From assembly GCF_000818015.1 (NCBI RefSeq), contig NZ_CP007511.1, forward strand, positions 434,001 through 498,000: a DNA stretch of 64,000 nucleotides, written 5' to 3'. The notes beneath the pieces are model-generated. The model had not been told where the DNA came from. It ran no database searches and saw nothing but the letters and a program-made list of their open reading frames with translations. This document shows positions 8,928-18,962 of this stretch, piece after piece (position 1 is the stretch's first letter; the number at the start of each line of letters is the position of its first letter). The position numbers were made by a program, and so were the translations under genes. Source of the DNA: Stutzerimonas balearica DSM 6083 (GTDB lineage: Bacteria; Pseudomonadota; Gammaproteobacteria; Pseudomonadales; Pseudomonadaceae).

Positions 8928-10631
8928 ATGAGTCAAACACTACTGTCCATACTGGCCTTCGTGCCGTTGGTGCTGGCGGGTGTCCTGCTGATCGGCTTTC
9001 GTTGGCCGGCCAAGTACGCGATGCCGCTGGTTTTCGTCCTCACCGCGCTGATCGGGCTGCTCGCCTGGGACATGACGTTCAACCGCGTCCTGGCCTCGAC
9101 GCTGCAGGGGCTCATTCTCACCGCGGCGATCCTCTGGATCATCTTCGGTGCGATCCTGCTGCTCAACACGCTCAAGCACTCCGGGGGCATCGCCGCGATT
9201 CGCCGGGGCTTTTCCAACATCAGCCCGGATCGTCGCGTCCAGGCGCTGATCGTGGCCTGGCTGTTCGGCTGCTTCATCGAGGGCGCCTCGGGCTTCGGTA
9301 CGCCGGCCGCGGTCGCCGCGCCGCTGCTGGTAGCGCTGGGTTTCCCGGCGCTGGCAGCGGTGGTGCTGGGGATGATGGTGCAGTCGACGCCGGTATCCTT
9401 CGGTGCCGTGGGGACGCCGATCCTGGTCGGTGTGGGCGGTGGTCTGGACAAGACCGGGATCGGTGAACAGCTGATCGCCCTGGGCAGCAACTGGGATGTG
9501 TTCTTCCACCTGATCTTCTCGCGGGTGGCGATCATCCATGCGCTGTGCGGCATTCTCATGCCGCTGATCATGCTCAGCATCATGACCCGCTTCTTCGGCC
9601 GCAACAAATCCTGGGCCGAAGGCCTGGCGATGGCGCCGTTCGCGGTGTTCACCGGTCTGTGCTTCGTCATCCCCTATGCCGCTGCCGGCGTGTTCCTCGG
9701 CCCGGAATTCCCCTCGATGATCGGCGCGCTGGTCGGCCTGGCCATCGTGGTGCCGGCGGCCAAGGCCGGCTTCCTGCTGCCGAAGGAAAGCTGGGACTTC
9801 GCTCCGGCGAGCGAATGGCCGGCCGAGTGGATGGGCAAGATCGAGATGAAGCTCGACGATGTCGCCGGCAAGACGCCGATCTCCGTGCCGATGGCCTGGG
9901 CGCCCTACCTGCTGCTGGCGGTGTTCCTGGTGATCTCGCGCGTGTTCCCGGAAGTCAAGGCAGCGCTGATGTCGCTGAGCTTCGGCTGGAAGGACATCCT
10001 CGGTGAGACCGGCGTGTCCGGTACCCTCGAGCCGCTGTACCTGCCGGGCGGGATTCTCTGCATGGTGGTGATCGTCACGTTCTTCCTGCACCGCATGCGT
10101 GCCGGCGAGCTGGTGGCAGCGGTGTCGGAGTCGAGCAAGACGCTGCTCGGCGCGGGCTTCGTGCTGATCTTCACCATCCCCATGGTGCGGATCCTCATCA
10201 ACTCGGGCGTCAACGGCTCGGACCTGGTGTCCATGCCGGTGGCCATGGCGCAGCTGGTGGCCAACAGCGTGGGCTCGGTCTATCCGTTCTTCGCCCCGGC
10301 GGTCGGTGCACTGGGGGCCTTCATCGCCGGTTCCAACACCGTGTCGAACCTGATGCTGTCGCAGTTCCAGTTCAACACCGCGGGGCTGCTCGGCCTCTCC
10401 GGTGCGCTGATGGTGGCGCTGCAGTCGGTGGGCGCCGCGGCGGGCAACATGATCGCCATCCACAACGTGGTAGCGGCCTCGGCCACCGTCGGCCTGCTCG
10501 GTCGCGAGGGGGTCACCCTGCGCAAGACCATGCTGCCGACGCTGTACTACCTCATCCTGGCTGGCAGCATCGGCCTGATCGGGTTCTACGTGATGGGCAT
10601 CGGCGACCCGCTGACGGTCGCTGCTGGCTAA
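8928..10631 (+). CDS. glcA: Glycolate/L-lactate permease (LctP family), GlcA-like
   Basis: A 567-residue, very hydrophobic inner-membrane protein of the lactate permease family, close in length to E. coli GlcA and LldP. Conserved segments include [36 protein letters not shown] and [14 protein letters not shown]. Its position after glcB matches E. coli glcA, which imports glycolate and lactates, so glycolate is the inferred main substrate; an LldP-like lactate role cannot be excluded. ATG 8928 gives [18 protein letters not shown] as the first helix. Confidence 0.9.
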   Translation: MSQTLLSILAFVPLVLAGVLLIGFRWPAKYAMPLVFVLTALIGLLAWDMTFNRVLASTLQGLILTAAILWIIFGAILLLNTLKHSGGIAAIRRGFSNISPDRRVQALIVAWLFGCFIEGASGFGTPAAVAAPLLVALGFPALAAVVLGMMVQSTPVSFGAVGTPILVGVGGGLDKTGIGEQLIALGSNWDVFFHLIFSRVAIIHALCGILMPLIMLSIMTRFFGRNKSWAEGLAMAPFAVFTGLCFVIPYAAAGVFLGPEFPSMIGALVGLAIVVPAAKAGFLLPKESWDFAPASEWPAEWMGKIEMKLDDVAGKTPISVPMAWAPYLLLAVFLVISRVFPEVKAALMSLSFGWKDILGETGVSGTLEPLYLPGGILCMVVIVTFFLHRMRAGELVAAVSESSKTLLGAGFVLIFTIPMVRILINSGVNGSDLVSMPVAMAQLVANSVGSVYPFFAPAVGALGAFIAGSNTVSNLMLSQFQFNTAGLLGLSGALMVALQSVGAAAGNMIAIHNVVAASATVGLLGREGVTLRKTMLPTLYYLILAGSIGLIGFYVMGIGDPLTVAAG

Positions 10632-10647
10632 GCGCAGCAACGGGTGG

Positions 10648-10677
10648 AACGGGCGGCTTCGGCCGCCCGTTTCGTTT
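10648..10677 (+). terminator. Rho-independent terminator after glcA
   Basis: A perfect 10-bp stem AACGGGCGGC / GCCGCCCGTT (10648-10657 and 10662-10671) with a TTCG tetraloop, followed by a short T-rich stretch. It closes the glc operon 16 bp after the permease stop codon. Confidence 0.75.
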
Positions 10678-10747
10678 GTCGACTTCTGCCGCCGGCCGCT
10701 TGTGGTATAGGCTGCGGCGCAACGCAACGCAACGAGCGAGGTGAAAC

Positions 10748-10915
10748 ATGAAAAAGTGGCAGTGCGTGGTCTGCGGATTCATCTACGACGAGGCCGAAGG
10801 CTGGCCGGACGACGGCATCGCCCCTGGCACCCGCTGGGAAGACGTGCCCGAGGACTGGGTATGCCCGGACTGTGGCGTCGGCAAGATGGACTTCGAAATG
10901 ATCGCCATCTCCTGA
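10748..10915 (+). CDS. rubA: Rubredoxin
   Basis: A 55-residue gene. It has the two rubredoxin knuckles CVVCG (Cys6 and Cys9) and CPDCG (Cys39 and Cys42), and the core [20 protein letters not shown], which together bind one iron. It carries electrons from rubredoxin reductase to partners such as alkane hydroxylases. It begins at ATG 10748 after a GCGAGGTGAAAC leader and ends 31 bp before the reductase. I recall P. aeruginosa having two rubredoxin genes here; only one is present in this window. Confidence 0.95.
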   Translation: MKKWQCVVCGFIYDEAEGWPDDGIAPGTRWEDVPEDWVCPDCGVGKMDFEMIAIS

Positions 10916-10946
10916 TTTCCGATTACCAACCGAGCGAGGACACTTC

Positions 10947-12131
10947 GTGACTGCACCCATCGTCATCATCGGCACCGGCCTGGCCGGCTACAACCTCGCA
11001 CGCGAACTGCGCAAGCTGGACGGCGACATACCGTTGCTGCTGATCACCCGCGACGATGGGCGCTCGTATTCCAAGCCGATGCTCTCCACCGGCTTTGCCA
11101 TGAACAAGGATGCCGAGAGCCTGGGCATGGCCAGCGCCGGTGCGATGGCCGCGCAGCTGAAGGCCGAGATTCGCACCCATACCGAGGTCACCCGGCTGGA
11201 GCCGGCGGCGCAGCGCATCTGGCTGGGCAACGAGCCGGTCGTCTACCGCGACCTGGTGATTGCCTGGGGCGCGCAGACGCTGCGGGTACCGCTGGCTGGC
11301 GATGCCGCCGATGCCGTGCATCCGATCAACGACCTGCTCGACTACGGCCATTTCCGTGCCGCCGCCCAGGGGCGCAAGCGGGTGCTGATCATGGGCGCCG
11401 GGCTGATCGGCTGTGAGTTCGCCAACGATCTGCGCCTGGGCGGCTACGAGGTGGATGTGGTGGCGCCGGCCGAGCAACTGATGCCCGGCCTGTTGCCGCC
11501 GCAGCCGGCCGCGGCGGTGCGCCAGGGCCTGGAGGCGCTGGGTGCGCGCTTTCACCTGGGCACCGTGGTCGAGCGGCTGGATCGCCACGGCGACGCGCTG
11601 AGCGCGCAACTGGCCGACGGCCGCCGGCTGGATTGCGATCTGGTGGTCAGCGCCGTCGGCCTGCGCCCGCGCACCGAACTGGCGGCCCAGGCGGGGTTGG
11701 CCGTCGCGCGCGGTATTGCCGTCGACCGCCAGCTGCGCACCTCCGCGCCGCACGTCTATGCGCTGGGCGACTGCGCCGAGGTCGACGGGCTCAACCTGCT
11801 CTATGTGATGCCGCTGATGAGTGGCGTGCGCGCCCTGGCCCGCACGCTGCTGGGCACGCCGACGGAGGTCAGCTACGGGCCCATGCCGGTCACGGTGAAG
11901 ACGCCGGCCTGCCCGCTGGTGGTCTCGCCACCGGCGGCCGACGCTGCAGGGCGCTGGGTTGTCGAAGGGCAGGGCGCAGACATCAAGGCGCTGTACCTGG
12001 GCGCAGACGGCAAGCTGCTCGGCTATGCACTGACCGGCGCGGCGGTGCAGGACAAGCTCGCGCTCAATCGGCAGCTGCCGCCGGTGCTGGCGGAACTGCC
12101 GCAAACTCTGACGCTAAAGCCTTCGAGCTGA
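10947..12131 (+). CDS. rubB: Rubredoxin--NAD(+) reductase
   Basis: A 394-residue FAD/NAD(P)-dependent disulfide-oxidoreductase-fold protein. The FAD Rossmann motif [17 protein letters not shown] is at the N-terminus, the NAD-binding [13 protein letters not shown] is near the middle, and the second FAD motif [11 protein letters not shown] is toward the C-terminus. It reduces the rubredoxin encoded just upstream. The start codon is GTG at 10947, behind GCGAGGACACTTC. Gene pair and neighbouring hupA match the P. aeruginosa order. Confidence 0.93.
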   Translation: MTAPIVIIGTGLAGYNLARELRKLDGDIPLLLITRDDGRSYSKPMLSTGFAMNKDAESLGMASAGAMAAQLKAEIRTHTEVTRLEPAAQRIWLGNEPVVYRDLVIAWGAQTLRVPLAGDAADAVHPINDLLDYGHFRAAAQGRKRVLIMGAGLIGCEFANDLRLGGYEVDVVAPAEQLMPGLLPPQPAAAVRQGLEALGARFHLGTVVERLDRHGDALSAQLADGRRLDCDLVVSAVGLRPRTELAAQAGLAVARGIAVDRQLRTSAPHVYALGDCAEVDGLNLLYVMPLMSGVRALARTLLGTPTEVSYGPMPVTVKTPACPLVVSPPAADAAGRWVVEGQGADIKALYLGADGKLLGYALTGAAVQDKLALNRQLPPVLAELPQTLTLKPSS

Positions 12132-12280
12132 CTAAGCCTTGAGTTGTAGAAGACTGGCGCCAGTGCTAGCAGCGTGCCATTCTCCCTGAGTCTGCCCAGC
12201 TAGAGCTGTCGCAGCGCCTTTCAGGGTCGTTCCTCGGGAGCGGCCAAGACACAACAACAACAAAGTCTCAGAGGCTACCA

Positions 12281-12553
12281 ATGCGTAAACCGGAACTTGC
12301 CGCCGCCATCGCCGAGAAGGCTGACCTGTCCAAGGATCAGGCCAACCGTGTCCTCAACGCCGTTCTGGACGAAATCACCAATGCGCTGAACCGCAAGGAC
12401 AGCGTCACCCTGGTCGGTTTCGGCACCTTCGTCCAACGCCACCGCGGAGCCCGCGCCGGCAAGAACCCGCAGACCGGCGAGCCGGTCACCATCAAGGCCA
12501 GCAACACTGTGGCCTTCAAGCCGGGAAAGATGCTGCGCGACGCCATCAACTGA
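12281..12553 (+). CDS. hupA: DNA-binding protein HU
   Basis: A 90-residue histone-like protein of the HU/IHF family. It has the N-terminal dimerisation helices and the beta-arm region GFGTFVQRHRGARAGKNPQT, with the NP pair at the arm tip, then the C-terminal VAFKPGKMLRDAIN. It binds and bends DNA as a dimer and compacts the nucleoid. It starts at ATG 12281 with an AGAGG site and has its own 149-bp upstream region, and it is followed by a GC-rich hairpin. Confidence 0.95.
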   Translation: MRKPELAAAIAEKADLSKDQANRVLNAVLDEITNALNRKDSVTLVGFGTFVQRHRGARAGKNPQTGEPVTIKASNTVAFKPGKMLRDAIN

Positions 12554-12561
12554 TGGGCTGC

Positions 12562-12583
12562 CCCGGAGCCTCCGGGCTCCGGG
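12562..12583 (+). terminator. GC-rich hairpin after hupA, possible terminator
   Basis: CCCGGAGCC-TCCG-GGCTCCGGG forms a perfect 9-bp stem with a tetraloop nine bases after the hupA stop codon. The T-run is missing, so termination strength is uncertain. Confidence 0.45.
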
Positions 12584-12693
12584 CGATCTGACTGCCCGGT
12601 CCCGCTCGGACTCCTCGTTACCCACGCTTTTTCGCTGCCGACGAGCCGCTACAATGAGGCGCAAATCGAATCCTCCCGTCGGATGCACGCCTG

Positions 12694-13068
12694 ATGAAAT
12701 TTCGCTTCCTGCTCTGGATGCTTGGCCGCCTGATGGCCAAGGCCAGCCGCACCAACCCCGAGTTCCAGCAGCAGCTGGGTGACAAGAGCCTGAGCTTTCA
12801 GCTGCACACCCTGGACGGCAAGGTCGCCCGGCATTTCGTGGTCAAGGACCAGCGCGTCACCAGCAAGCGCGGCCCGGCGACTGAGCCGGCGTTCTCCCTC
12901 GGCTTCAAGGATGCCGCCTATGGCTTCGCCACCATGACGGCGAAGAACAAGCAGCTGGCGTTCATGCAGGGAATTCAGAACAAGGACATCCAGATCCAGG
13001 GCAATCCGGCGCTGGTGATGTGGTTTCAGGGGCTGACCAAATATCTGAAGCCGAAAAAGAAGAAGTAG
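12694..13068 (+). CDS. Small SCP2-like (sterol-carrier fold) protein
   Basis: A 124-residue protein with a hydrophobic N-terminal helix and a Lys-rich tail (KPKKKK). The central part, with the SLSFQLHTLDGKVARHFVVK strand region and a GNPALVMWFQGL helix, resembles the SCP2 sterol-carrier domain; no catalytic residues are evident. A TACAAT box at 12650-12655 may be its -10 element. The function is unknown, and lipid binding is only an inference from the fold. Confidence 0.75.
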   Translation: MKFRFLLWMLGRLMAKASRTNPEFQQQLGDKSLSFQLHTLDGKVARHFVVKDQRVTSKRGPATEPAFSLGFKDAAYGFATMTAKNKQLAFMQGIQNKDIQIQGNPALVMWFQGLTKYLKPKKKK

Positions 13069-13155
13069 TTTCGCCCTGAGCCCGCGATCCGGTGCCCTCA
13101 TTTCGGGGTGTCCTGGGCTCCTGGCTCGTCAGACGCAGGGCTGCACGTTACCTGT

Positions 13156-13183
13156 GGTGGAAAACGCTGCGCGGTTTTCCACC
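13156..13183. repeat. Single copy of the GGTGGAAAAC...GTTTTCCACC hairpin repeat
   Basis: A perfect 10-bp stem (13156-13165 and 13174-13183) with an 8-base loop, followed by CCTACGG. It lies between the convergent SCP2-like gene and gcdR, and shares its stem with the repeats at 5947-6018 and 21030-21523. Confidence 0.65.
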
Positions 13184-13209
13184 CTACGGCTGGCCATCCC
13201 CTCATGGCC

Positions 13210-14112
13210 CTACGGCGCCTCCCGCCAAACCCTCGTTTCCTCCTTCAACCACTCCCGAAACGCCACCAGCCCCGCCGACTCCACCTTGCGCTCGGGAATC
13301 ATCAGGTAGTACGCCCGCGTCTCGCTGCGGTAGGCGTGCGGATGCGCCAGCAGCAGCCGCCCCTCGGCCAGTTCGCGCTGGATCAAAAACGGCGGGATCA
13401 GCGCCACCCCCATGCCATGCTCGGCCGCCTGCGCCAGCATGGAGAACAGCTCCAGCCGCGGGCCGGTCATGTCGCGGGCGACTTTCAGCCCCAGCGAATC
13501 GAACCACTGGCGCCAGGCGTAGGGGCGGGTGGTCTGCTGCAGCAGCGGCAGTTCGGCCAGGGCCTGGGTCGTGAACGGCTGACCGTCGCGCAGCAGGGCG
13601 GGGCTGCAGACCGGCTGCAGGTCCTCGGGCATCAGGTAGTGCGCCTCGGTACCGGACCAGTCGGCATCGCCGAAGTAGATGGCAGCATCGAACTCGGTAT
13701 CGGCAAAGAGAAAGGGCCGGGTGCGGTTGGTCAGGTTCACCGTGATCTCCGGATGCAGCGCCTGGAAATGCCTGAGGCGCGGCACCAGCCACTGGGTGCC
13801 GAAGGTCGGCACCACGGCCAGCTCGATGCTCATCGCGCCCTGCTGGCCCATCACCGACAGCGTGTCGCGCTCCACCGCGTCCAGCTGCGCGGCGATGCGG
13901 CGGGCGTAGGACTGCCCGGCGGCGGTGAGCTTCACGCCGCGCCGCGAACGACGGAACAGCGCCAGGCCGAGGAACTCCTCCAGCCCGCCGATCTGCCGGC
14001 AGATGGCACTCTGGGTCAGCGCCAGCTCGTCGGCCGCGCGGGTGAAGCTCTCGTGGCGGGCGGCGGCCTCGAAGGCGATCAGCGCGGCGGTGCTGGGAAT
14101 CTTGCGACGCAT
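13210..14112 (-). CDS. gcdR: LysR-family regulator of glutaryl-CoA dehydrogenase genes
   Basis: A 300-residue LysR-type regulator. The N-terminal helix-turn-helix (about residues 8-65, AARHESFTRAADELALTQSA) is followed by a substrate-binding-like domain. It is of the GcvA/TrpI-like subgroup. It is divergent from gcdH across 173 bp, the arrangement of GcdR-GcdH in pseudomonads, so it probably activates glutarate or glutaryl-CoA degradation. The effector is not shown by sequence. Confidence 0.88.
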   Translation of the reverse strand: MRRKIPSTAALIAFEAAARHESFTRAADELALTQSAICRQIGGLEEFLGLALFRRSRRGVKLTAAGQSYARRIAAQLDAVERDTLSVMGQQGAMSIELAVVPTFGTQWLVPRLRHFQALHPEITVNLTNRTRPFLFADTEFDAAIYFGDADWSGTEAHYLMPEDLQPVCSPALLRDGQPFTTQALAELPLLQQTTRPYAWRQWFDSLGLKVARDMTGPRLELFSMLAQAAEHGMGVALIPPFLIQRELAEGRLLLAHPHAYRSETRAYYLMIPERKVESAGLVAFREWLKEETRVWREAP

Positions 14113-14285
14113 TATGCAAAGACCTCATGGAATAAGCCTGCTAATGGACGCAGAGCTTATCTCGGAGTGAGAAAAACGCACAGTTTGGTGCGAAATCCTC
14201 GTTTGCGACGCGCCGTCGCGGCGCCTAGGATCAGCTCATCCCGCCCGCGTGACCGCGGCGCCGAAGACAACAAGAGGAGCCCCGA

Positions 14286-15467
14286 ATGGCCGGCAAAGCA
14301 AGCTTCAACTGGATCGACCCGCTGCTGCTCGATCAGCAGCTGACCGAAGAAGAGCGCATGGTGCGCGACAGCGCCGCGCAATTTGCCGCTGACAAGCTGG
14401 CACCGCGGGTGCTGGAAGCCTTCCGCCATGAGCAGACCGATCCGGCGATCTTTCGCGAGATGGGCGAAACAGGGCTGCTCGGCGCGACCATTCCTGAGGC
14501 TTACGGTGGCAGTGGCCTGAATTACGTGTGCTACGGGCTGATCGCCCGTGAGGTCGAGCGCATCGATTCGGGCTACCGCTCGATGATGAGCGTGCAGTCG
14601 TCGCTGGTGATGGTGCCGATCTACGAGTTCGGCAACGAGGCGACCAGACAGAAGTATCTGCCCAAGCTGGCCAGTGGCGAATACATCGGCTGCTTCGGCC
14701 TGACCGAGCCGAACCATGGCTCAGACCCGGGCAGCATGGTCACCCGGGCGAAGAAGGTCGACGGCGGCTATTGCCTGTCCGGCAGCAAGATGTGGATCAC
14801 CAACAGCCCGATCGCCGATGTGTTCGTGGTCTGGGCCAAGGATGACGCCGGCGAAATCCGCGGCTTCGTGCTGGAGAAGGGCTGGGAAGGGTTGTCCGCC
14901 CCGACGATCCACGGCAAGGTCGGCCTGCGCGCGTCGATCACCGGCGAGATCGTCATGGACAACGTGTTCTGCCCGGAAGAGAACGCCTTCCCCGACGTGC
15001 GTGGGCTGAAGGGCCCGTTCACCTGCCTGAACAGTGCCCGCTACGGCATCAGCTGGGGCGCGCTGGGTGCCGCCGAGTTCTGCTGGCACACCGCACGTCA
15101 GTACGTGCTCGACCGCCAGCAGTTCGGCCGGCCGCTGGCCGCCAACCAGCTGATCCAGAAGAAGCTGGCTGACATGCAGACCGAGATCACCCTGGCGTTG
15201 CAAGGTTGCCTGCGCCTCGGCCGGATGAAGGACGAGGGCAGCGCCGCGGTGGAAATCACCTCGATCATGAAGCGCAACAGCTGCGGCAAGGCGCTGGACG
15301 TGGCGCGCATGGCGCGCGACATGATGGGCGGCAACGGCATCAGCGACGAGTTCGGCGTGGCCCGGCACCTGGTCAACCTGGAGGTGGTGAACACCTACGA
15401 GGGCACCCACGATGTGCACGCGCTGATCCTCGGTCGCGCGCAGACCGGCATTCAGGCGTTCTTCTGA
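14286..15467 (+). CDS. gcdH: Glutaryl-CoA dehydrogenase
   Basis: A 393-residue acyl-CoA dehydrogenase. The catalytic glutamate is Glu372 in [20 protein letters not shown], a segment nearly invariant in glutaryl-CoA dehydrogenases. The flavin and substrate region has [15 protein letters not shown] and [18 protein letters not shown]. It oxidises and decarboxylates glutaryl-CoA to crotonyl-CoA in lysine and glutarate breakdown. It has an AGAGGAG site just before ATG 14286. The CoA-transferase gene that would supply its substrate lies downstream after a repeat element. Confidence 0.97.
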   Translation: MAGKASFNWIDPLLLDQQLTEEERMVRDSAAQFAADKLAPRVLEAFRHEQTDPAIFREMGETGLLGATIPEAYGGSGLNYVCYGLIAREVERIDSGYRSMMSVQSSLVMVPIYEFGNEATRQKYLPKLASGEYIGCFGLTEPNHGSDPGSMVTRAKKVDGGYCLSGSKMWITNSPIADVFVVWAKDDAGEIRGFVLEKGWEGLSAPTIHGKVGLRASITGEIVMDNVFCPEENAFPDVRGLKGPFTCLNSARYGISWGALGAAEFCWHTARQYVLDRQQFGRPLAANQLIQKKLADMQTEITLALQGCLRLGRMKDEGSAAVEITSIMKRNSCGKALDVARMARDMMGGNGISDEFGVARHLVNLEVVNTYEGTHDVHALILGRAQTGIQAFF

Positions 15468-15473
15468 AACTGC

Positions 15474-15568
15474 TCCCCTCTCCCTCTGGGAGAGGGGCTG
15501 GGGGTGAGGGTGCTTGGCACTGCTAATGGTTCCCTCACCCAGGCCCTCTCCTACCGGGCGAGGGTGCT
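15474..15568. repeat. Inverted repeat between gcdH and the CoA-transferase gene
   Basis: A perfect hairpin CCCCTCTCCC-TCT-GGGAGAGGGG is at 15475-15497. It is followed by CTGGGGGTGAGGG, and about 30 bp later by its approximate complement, CCCTCACCCAG, then a weaker CCCTCTCC...GGCGAGGG pair. The block resembles a dispersed Pseudomonas extragenic palindrome and fills the gcdH-gcdG gap. Confidence 0.6.
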
Positions 15569-15598
15569 TTCACCTTCCAATAGCCTGTGAGGTTTTCC

Positions 15599-16822
15599 AT
15601 GCCCGGCGCCCTGTCCCATATCCGCGTGCTCGACCTGTCCCGCGTGCTCGCCGGACCCTGGTGCGGGCAGATTCTCGGTGATCTCGGCGCCGAGGTGATC
15701 AAGGTCGAGCGCCCCGGCACTGGCGACGACACCCGTCACTGGGGCCCGCCCTATCTCCAGGATCAGCACGGCGAGAACACCTCGGAGGCGGCTTATTACC
15801 TGACCGCCAACCGCAACAAGCAGTCGCTGACCGTCGACTTCACCCGGCCCGAGGGTCAGCGCATCATCCGCGAGCTGGTGACGCAGTGCGATGTGCTGCT
15901 GGAAAACTTCAAGGTCGGCGGGCTCGCCGCCTACGGGCTGGATTATGAAAGCCTGAAGGCGATCAATCCGCGGCTGGTCTATTGCTCGATCACCGGTTTT
16001 GGCCAGGACGGGCCTTACGCCACACGTGCTGGCTACGACTTCATGATCCAGGGCCTAGGCGGGCTGATGAGCCTGACCGGCCGCAGCGATGCGGAGGAGG
16101 GCGCCGGGCCGGTGAAGGTCGGCGTGGCGCTGACCGATATCCTCACCGGCCTGTACGCCACCGTTGGCGTGCTCGCTGCGCTGGCACATCGCGAACGCAG
16201 CGGCGAGGGCCAGCATATCGACACGGCGCTACTCGACGTGCAGGTCGCCTGCCTCGGCAACCAGGCGCTCAACTACCTCACCACCGGCGTGGCGCCTAGG
16301 CGCATGGGCAATGCCCATCCGAACATCGTGCCCTATCAGGATTTCCCCACCGCCGATGGCGATATCATCCTCACCGTCGGCAATGACGGTCAGTTCCGCA
16401 AGTTCTGCGAGGTCGCCGGGCGGCCGGAGTGGGCGGACGATCCGCGCTTCGCCAGCAATCGCGCGCGGGTCGCCCATCGCGCCGAACTGATTCCGCTGAT
16501 TCGTCAGGTCACGGTGTTCCGCACTACGGCCGAATGGGTCAGTGCGCTGGAGCAGGCCGGCGTGCCTTGCGGGCCGATCAACGACCTGGCCCAGGTGTTC
16601 AGCGACCCGCAGGTGCAGCACCGCGGGCTGAACGTCGAGATGCCGCACCCGCTGGCCGGCCACGTGCCGCAGGTGGCCAGCCCGCTGCGGCTGTCCGCTT
16701 CACCCGTGGATTACCGCATGCCGCCGCCACTGCTCGGCGAACACAGCGAGGCGCTGTTGCAGCGCCTGCTGGGCATGAATGACGAGCAGATTGCTGGCCT
16801 GCGCGCGGCCGGCGTCATCTAG
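15599..16822 (+). CDS. gcdG: Family III CoA-transferase, probable succinyl-CoA:glutarate CoA-transferase
   Basis: A 407-residue CaiB/BaiF-type (family III) CoA-transferase. It has the N-terminal VLDLSRVLAGPWCGQILGDLGAEVIKVE segments, and GYDFMIQGLGGLMS, where the Asp is the expected covalent acyl acceptor. Next to gcdH it most likely activates glutarate to glutaryl-CoA. ATG 15599 was preferred to GTG 15587 because TGAGG sits six bases upstream of the ATG. The substrate is inferred from context. Confidence 0.87.
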   Translation: MPGALSHIRVLDLSRVLAGPWCGQILGDLGAEVIKVERPGTGDDTRHWGPPYLQDQHGENTSEAAYYLTANRNKQSLTVDFTRPEGQRIIRELVTQCDVLLENFKVGGLAAYGLDYESLKAINPRLVYCSITGFGQDGPYATRAGYDFMIQGLGGLMSLTGRSDAEEGAGPVKVGVALTDILTGLYATVGVLAALAHRERSGEGQHIDTALLDVQVACLGNQALNYLTTGVAPRRMGNAHPNIVPYQDFPTADGDIILTVGNDGQFRKFCEVAGRPEWADDPRFASNRARVAHRAELIPLIRQVTVFRTTAEWVSALEQAGVPCGPINDLAQVFSDPQVQHRGLNVEMPHPLAGHVPQVASPLRLSASPVDYRMPPPLLGEHSEALLQRLLGMNDEQIAGLRAAGVI

Positions 16823-16823
16823 C

Positions 16824-17837
16824 TCAGAAACCTTCCAGCACGATCTTGCCCTTGGCCTTGCCGCTTTCCAGCAGGGCATGGGCACGGCGCAGGTTGGCCG
16901 CGTTGATGGTGCCGAAGTGCTCGCCGAGGGTGGTGCGCAGCACGCCCTGATCGACCAGCTGGCTGACGCGCTGCAGCAGGTGGTGCTGCTCGACCATGTC
17001 CGGCGTCTCGAACAGTGAGCGGGTGAACATCAGTTCCCAGTGCAGGGACAGGCTCTTGCGCTTGAGCTTCATCACGTCCAGCGGTTGGGCCGGATCGTCG
17101 ATCAGTGCCAGGCGGCCCTGCGGCGTCAGCGCCTCGACCAGCTGATCGAAGTGCTGATCGGTCTGGGTCAGGCTGGCGACATGGCTGACGCTGGCGAAAC
17201 CGGCGCGCTGCAGCTCGGCGTACAACGGCTGACTATGGTCGATGACATGGTGCGCGCCGAGTTCACGCGCCCAGGCCTGGGTTTCCGGACGTGAGGCGGT
17301 GGCGATCACGCTGACCTCGGTGAGCTGACGGGCCAGCTGCAGCATGATCGAACCGACGCCGCCGGCGGCTCCGACGATCAGCAGCTGCTGCCCGGCGCCA
17401 TGGCCCTCCACCAGTTGCAGGCGTTCGAACAGCAGCTCCCAGGCGGTGATGGCGGTCAGCGGCAGCGCGGCGGCCTCGGCGAAGCTCAGGCTCTGCGGCT
17501 TGCGTCCGACGATGCGCTCGTCCACCAGATGGCGTTCACTGTTGCCGCCCGCGCGGGCGATGGAGCCGGCGTAGAACACCTCGTCGCCGACCTTGAACAG
17601 GCTGACTTCGCTGCCCACCCCGACCACCACGCCGGCGACGTCCCAGCCCAGCACCTTCGGCTGACCGGCCTCGGGCTGGGTGTTGCGGCGTACCTTGGTG
17701 TCTACCGGGTTGACCGAGATGGCGCGCACCTCCACCAGCAGGTCTCGCGGGCCGGGCAGCGGCTCTGGTAGCTCCACGTCCTGCAGGGCACGGGGATCGT
17801 CGATGGCGAGGGATTCGAAATAGGCGACCGCTTTCAT
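16824..17837 (-). CDS. Zinc-free MDR-family alcohol dehydrogenase/quinone oxidoreductase
   Basis: A 337-residue medium-chain dehydrogenase/reductase. The N-terminal GroES-like domain is followed by a Rossmann domain with the cofactor loop VGAAGGVGSIMLQLARQL. Catalytic zinc cysteines are absent, so it resembles quinone oxidoreductases or zinc-free enone reductases (ZTA1/YhdH-like). It ends one base after the convergent CoA-transferase gene and is divergent from a LysR gene 102 bp away, its likely regulator. The substrate is unknown. Confidence 0.85.
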   Translation of the reverse strand: MKAVAYFESLAIDDPRALQDVELPEPLPGPRDLLVEVRAISVNPVDTKVRRNTQPEAGQPKVLGWDVAGVVVGVGSEVSLFKVGDEVFYAGSIARAGGNSERHLVDERIVGRKPQSLSFAEAAALPLTAITAWELLFERLQLVEGHGAGQQLLIVGAAGGVGSIMLQLARQLTEVSVIATASRPETQAWARELGAHHVIDHSQPLYAELQRAGFASVSHVASLTQTDQHFDQLVEALTPQGRLALIDDPAQPLDVMKLKRKSLSLHWELMFTRSLFETPDMVEQHHLLQRVSQLVDQGVLRTTLGEHFGTINAANLRRAHALLESGKAKGKIVLEGF

Positions 17838-17939
17838 GCTGATGCTCCATTGGGTTCGGTTGAGTGCGGGCATGGTCGTTTATTTGACTCGGCGGAAAAA
17901 CGGGGCGATAAGCGAGGCTCTTTCAACAGGATTTTGAAA

Positions 17940-18863
17940 ATGCTGCGAATCGACGACCTCCAGCTGTTCGTCCGTACCGCCGACAGCGGTAGCCTTTCCG
18001 CGGCCGCGCGCGGGCTCGACGTGTCGCCGGCGGTGGCCAGTGCGGCCTTGAAGCGCCTGGAGGCGAGCCTGGGCGCGCGACTGTTCGTGCGCTCCACCCG
18101 CAGCCTGCGCCTGACTGCCGAGGGCGAGGCGTATCTGCTGCATGCCCGGGCAGCGCTGGCCAGCCTGCACGAGGGTGCCCAGGCGCTCGCTGGCGGGCGT
18201 GAGGCGATCAGTGGCGTGCTGCAGCTGTCGGCGCCATCGGATTTCGGTCGCAACGTCCTGCTGCCCTGGCTCGACGAATTCCAGGCGAGCCATCCGCAGT
18301 TGCAGCTGCGCCTGCTGCTGGGCGACGGCCTGACCGACCTGTTCCGCCAGCCGGTGGACCTGGTCCTGCGTTACGGCGAGCCGCAGGATTCGAGCCTGGT
18401 GGCGCTGCCGGTGGCGGCCGGCAATCGCCGGGTGCTCTGCGCTTCGCCGGCCTACCTGCAGCGCCACGGCGCGCCGCAGCGGCTGGATGAGTTGGCCGGG
18501 CACAACTGCCTGCGCTTCATGCTCGCCGGGCGCGTGCACGACCGCTGGTGCTTTCAGGAGGGCCGCCGGGCGCTCACGGTTCAGGTCAGCGGTGATCGGG
18601 TCAGCGACGATGCCGACGTGGTGCGACGCTGGGCCCTGGCCGGCGGTGGGCTGGCCTACAAGTCGTGGCTGGACATCGCCGATGACGTCGCCGCCGGGCG
18701 TCTGCAGGTCCTGCTGCCGGAACTGGGCGGCGAACCCGCGCCCTTGAATCTGCTCTGTGCCCATCGTGCGCAGTTGAGCCAGCCGGTGCGGCTGCTGCGC
18801 GAGCATCTGCAGCAGCGCTGCGCCGAGCTGTTGGCGCCCGCGCCCTGGCTGGCCGCTCGCTGA
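17940..18863 (+). CDS. LysR-family transcriptional regulator
   Basis: A 307-residue LysR regulator of the CrgA/PtxR-like subgroup, with the winged helix at residues 1-62 (SGSLSAAARGLDVSPAVASA) and a LysR substrate-binding domain. It starts at ATG 17940 (MLRIDDLQLFVR). It is divergent from the MDR oxidoreductase gene, so control of that gene is plausible. No effector can be named. Confidence 0.88.
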   Translation: MLRIDDLQLFVRTADSGSLSAAARGLDVSPAVASAALKRLEASLGARLFVRSTRSLRLTAEGEAYLLHARAALASLHEGAQALAGGREAISGVLQLSAPSDFGRNVLLPWLDEFQASHPQLQLRLLLGDGLTDLFRQPVDLVLRYGEPQDSSLVALPVAAGNRRVLCASPAYLQRHGAPQRLDELAGHNCLRFMLAGRVHDRWCFQEGRRALTVQVSGDRVSDDADVVRRWALAGGGLAYKSWLDIADDVAAGRLQVLLPELGGEPAPLNLLCAHRAQLSQPVRLLREHLQQRCAELLAPAPWLAAR

Positions 18864-18962
18864 GCAGGACGCTGCGACGCTTCGCTCCGGTTGTTCGGCC
18901 TGAACTCTTGCGCCGGCTGGCTATCCTTAGAGGAACACTTCGGATCGATGGACGAACGGATC

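Noticed and set aside
8940..10727. Open frame of 595 codons on the minus strand
   Set aside because: Antisense to the glcA permease; its composition is dominated by Arg, Gln, His and Asp, as expected from reversed hydrophobic codons.
10741..10950. Open frame of 69 codons over the rubredoxin gene
   Set aside because: It is out of frame with rubredoxin; the 55-residue frame from 10748 has both iron-binding Cys pairs and is the true gene.
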